Shown: in pieces, positions 5,810 through 7,284 of the stretch | How positions within the stretch are numbered: the first letter of the stretch is position 1 | Layout: every line of letters starts with the position of its first letter | DNA from: JAAAOZ01 sp964496595 | GTDB lineage: Bacteria > Chloroflexota > Anaerolineae > B4-G1 > SLSP01 | Length of the DNA: 7,284 nt | Assembly: GCA_964496595.1 (NCBI GenBank) | Contig: CAZCAI010000201.1 | Coordinates: 1-7,284 of the forward strand | Direction: 5' to 3' | Program-made: the position numbers and the translations under genes | Notes under the pieces: generated by a model | What the model saw: only the letters and a program-made list of their open reading frames with translations | Told to the model about the DNA's origin: nothing | The model's database searches: none

Positions 5810-6832
5810 TCATGCCTCTTGCCCATACACCTCTGCCATCGCTTTGACGATCTTCTCCATCTCCCGGCGCGCCTCTGAACCGCCTAACACCTCGCAGTTA
5901 GGCCCGTAATGGAGCAGCGACCGCACCGCCCACCAGACATTCTCCGTCTTCGCGTGCACGACGATGCTGCCATCCTCCTGCGATTCCTTGCGCAAAATCT
6001 TGACCCCTGGCAGCCGGGAGACATCGCCCCGCCGGGCAATCACCGGCGCCAAGCAGTAGACCAGCGAGTGGGTTCGCGCACGAGGCGGGATTGGCGGCAA
6101 CTTATCCGGCAATACCTGCAAATTGCGAATCCGCCCCAGGCGATAGTGGCGATAAGCGCGGGGGCGTTGCGTTTTTCCGCTCGCATCGGTGACCTGGCGG
6201 CAATAAGCCCGCAGATAGCTGTGGCCCCGCGTGGCATCGAAGAAGCGCTGCCAGGGATCAACCACGTGATGACGGGCTTGTCCCTCCTCGTAGTAAGGGG
6301 TGACGTAATCAAACGCCACGCGCCGGTGCTTCAGGAGGGCCTTGCGCAGCCCGCGCTCCACGTCCGGGTCGATCTCATCCTCGTCGCGCCAGCCCCACGC
6401 GACCTCCAAGGCTATGCGTTGGTTATCCACATCACCGCGTCGCTCCGGCGAAAGATGGCTGAGCAGTGTGCTCAAAAGCGTCTGCACCATCTCATAGCCG
6501 GGGACAACCGGGGTAAACGAGTCTTGGAGAAATGCGATGGCTCGCAGGGACTCGTCCGGCAAATCTAGCAGCGGCTCCCAGGCATCAACGAGTTCATAGG
6601 TGCCCGTGGCGCGACGATAGGCGATCTCCGCGAGGAAAATATCTCGGAGTTTCCCTTTGTCCCGTTCGAAGCGTTTGTTTAGGGAACGGCCATCCGTGTT
6701 GCCGTAAGGCTCCGCGAGTTTGCTGCGCACCTCGGCGATCAACTCGGCCTTGGTCGCCGGCCCGCGCTGCAACCGCCGCAACATGACCAAGCATCGCCTG
6801 AAAACACCGGTGGGTGACTCTCGATTTTGCAT
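5810..6832 (-). CDS. HTH-WYL-WCX transcriptional regulator of the CRISPR locus
   Basis: A 340-residue protein. Residues 8-80 fit a winged helix-turn-helix (CLVMLRRLQRGPATKAELIAEV, a recognition region, then ATGTYEL as wing). A helical linker follows to about 160. The WYL domain (about 165-245) includes RRVAFDYVTPYY and HVVDPWQRFFDATRGHSYLRAYC; the signature W-Y-L reads S-Y-L (205-207). A WCX-like C-terminal domain ends with KTENVWWAVRSLLHYGPNCEVLGG (295-318) and a final helix. WYL proteins act as ligand-sensing regulators, often in phage-defence loci. Sll7009, the WYL protein of the Synechocystis I-D locus, lowers crRNA accumulation. ATG 6832 is supported by GAGGTAG (6836-6842) upstream. The gene lies 135 bp before cas10d on the same strand, in the place where cas3 often sits in I-D loci. 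Its target here is unproven, but autoregulation and control of cas10d are the natural hypotheses. No ligand can be predicted. Confidence 0.88.
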   Translation of the reverse strand: MQNRESPTGVFRRCLVMLRRLQRGPATKAELIAEVRSKLAEPYGNTDGRSLNKRFERDKGKLRDIFLAEIAYRRATGTYELVDAWEPLLDLPDESLRAIAFLQDSFTPVVPGYEMVQTLLSTLLSHLSPERRGDVDNQRIALEVAWGWRDEDEIDPDVERGLRKALLKHRRVAFDYVTPYYEEGQARHHVVDPWQRFFDATRGHSYLRAYCRQVTDASGKTQRPRAYRHYRLGRIRNLQVLPDKLPPIPPRARTHSLVYCLAPVIARRGDVSRLPGVKILRKESQEDGSIVVHAKTENVWWAVRSLLHYGPNCEVLGGSEARREMEKIVKAMAEVYGQEA

Positions 6833-6855
6833 TTACTACCTCAGATAGCGGCATA

Positions 6856-6867
6856 GTCCGTTCGGAC
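6856..6867. promoter_or_regulatory. Perfect 12-bp dyad before the WYL gene, possible operator
   Basis: GTCCG-TT-CGGAC lies 24 bp upstream of the WYL start codon, close to where transcription would begin if the candidate promoter at 6877-6903 is used. A perfect dyad in this place fits an autoregulatory operator. The arms are short (5 bp each), so chance is possible. Confidence 0.4.
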
Positions 6868-6876
6868 ATTAGGGCA

Positions 6877-6903
6877 ATTGAAGTTTAGGGCCTGGCTTGT
6901 CAA
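6877..6903 (-). promoter_or_regulatory. Candidate WYL promoter
   Basis: A consensus -35, TTGACA (6898-6903), is followed after 15 bp by TTCAAT (6877-6882; 4 of 6 matches to a -10). The spacer is short and the -10 weak. An inverted repeat AGGGCCT/AGGCCCT (6887-6893 and 6936-6942) brackets the -35 box, with one arm inside the promoter spacer. Confidence 0.35.
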
Positions 6904-7016
6904 ATTTGAGTACAACGAGCAAGGATTCGGTGGGTAGGCCCTTTTTGGCGATGGCTCATCCACATGAGGGAGGAAGGAACAACAATCCATGTTGGTTTAA
7001 CTGTAAGAGAGTTTAC

Positions 7017-7040
7017 AACTTGATCGAATTCCGTCAAGTT
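7017..7040. promoter_or_regulatory. 24-bp near-perfect palindrome
   Basis: AACTTGA (7017-7023) and TCAAGTT (7034-7040) flank a central GAATTC (7026-7031); only the two dinucleotides between break the symmetry. The length and 7-bp arms fit a binding site for a dimeric regulator. It lies about 185 bp upstream of the WYL gene and may serve that gene or one beyond the window. Confidence 0.4.
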
Positions 7041-7179
7041 ACCATCAACAAACAAGCCTGGGATTTCTCCTGGGTGCTTTTTCCGGTGGGTTTCCCTCAC
7101 GCTGGAAGTTTTGAGGAAGCTACCGCATTCGTGTACCCCTTGATCGCCTAAAAACGACCCTCCCGACTCCCGCTTCACC

Positions 7180-7205
7180 TTTCTCACCCATTGAGAAAAA
7201 TTCTC
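7180..7205. repeat. Overlapping alternative hairpins
   Basis: TTTCTCA (7180-7186) pairs with TGAGAAA (7192-7198) around CCCAT. The second arm can instead pair with TTCTC (7201-7205) as GAGAA-AAA-TTCTC. The two folds are mutually exclusive. Neither is followed by a clear T-tract. Confidence 0.3.
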
Positions 7206-7215
7206 GCCAGGGTCA

Positions 7216-7252
7216 TTAAAAATTACTAACGCCCCAGAGAATTTCTGAGGGC
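7216..7252 (-). terminator. Terminator-like hairpin for a gene entering from beyond the window
   Basis: On the minus strand GCCC-T-CAGA, loop AATTC, TCTG-GGGC (7231-7252) makes an 8-bp, largely GC stem with one bulged base, followed by GTTAGTAATTTTTAAT. The T-run begins about 8 nt after the stem, so it is not a textbook terminator. It would mark the end of an upstream minus-strand gene and make the WYL-cas10d region a separate transcription unit. Confidence 0.4.
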
Positions 7253-7284
7253 ATTCGGGGGTACCATACAGAGGATAGGCCCGA

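Larger units (their letters stand above)
6833..7284. other. Gene-poor intergenic region upstream of the WYL gene
   Basis: About 450 bases with no convincing gene. Frames of 84-95 codons are open on both strands (6897-7151 plus, 6900-7187 minus) but start at TTG or GTG, lack good ribosome binding sites and resemble no family I know. Base composition appears more AT-rich than the flanking genes. The stretch holds several dyads (listed separately), a terminator-like hairpin and a candidate promoter for the WYL gene. No CRISPR repeats, tRNA or insertion-sequence ends are visible. Confidence 0.6.

Noticed and set aside
6897..7187. Overlapping open frames on both strands upstream of the WYL gene
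   Set aside because: TTG and GTG starts, no good ribosome binding sites, no recognisable domain. Openness on both strands over about 250 bp is not enough to call a gene.
6833..7284. CRISPR array or leader upstream of the operon
   Set aside because: No repeated 28-40 nt units. The only direct repeat I see is GCATTCG with a nearby GTACC (7125 and 7251), too short and with only two copies.

Overview
The window looks like bacterial DNA of moderately high GC. It carries a CRISPR-Cas effector operon, and every convincing gene is on the minus strand, so transcription runs from high to low coordinates. The Cas proteins are of subtype I-D. The Cmr1-like protein at the low-coordinate edge, and the short degenerate GACTA/TAGTC repeats in the spacers, remind me of Chloroflexota (Anaerolineae-like) genomes. 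That assignment is inference from protein style and repeats, not from a marker gene.

Layout in transcription order: (1) 6833-7284, a gene-poor stretch with a terminator-like hairpin, a 24-bp near-palindrome and a candidate promoter/operator region. (2) 5810-6832, a 340-residue HTH-WYL-WCX regulator. (3) 5675-5809, a spacer with a candidate cas10d promoter in which a dyad fills the -35/-10 gap. (4) 2837-5674, cas10d (csc3), an HD-nuclease/Cas10-like large subunit starting at GTG. It contains an internal, ribosome-binding-site-led start at 3244 that would give the small subunit Cas11d. (5) 1818-2774, csc2 (cas7d). (6) 1721-1817, a spacer almost entirely filled by a 78-nt imperfect hairpin of about 30 bp. 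(7) 962-1720, csc1 (cas5d). (8) 1-914, a cmr1-like RAMP gene that runs off the window edge.

How they work together: Csc2 should form the crRNA-binding backbone, Csc1 cap the 5' handle end, Cas10d act as large subunit carrying the HD nuclease, and Cas11d line the belly of the complex. The WYL protein is a likely regulator, by analogy with the WYL protein Sll7009 at the Synechocystis I-D locus. The window holds no cas3, cas6, cas4, cas1, cas2 or CRISPR array.

The most notable points are the type III-B style Cmr1-like gene where cas6 usually follows csc1 (a mixed I-D/III locus, or a III-B operon abutting a I-D one), the absence of cas3 directly upstream of cas10d, the clear internal Cas11d start, and the large intergenic RNA hairpin between csc2 and csc1 with a related half-copy in the cas10d leader.
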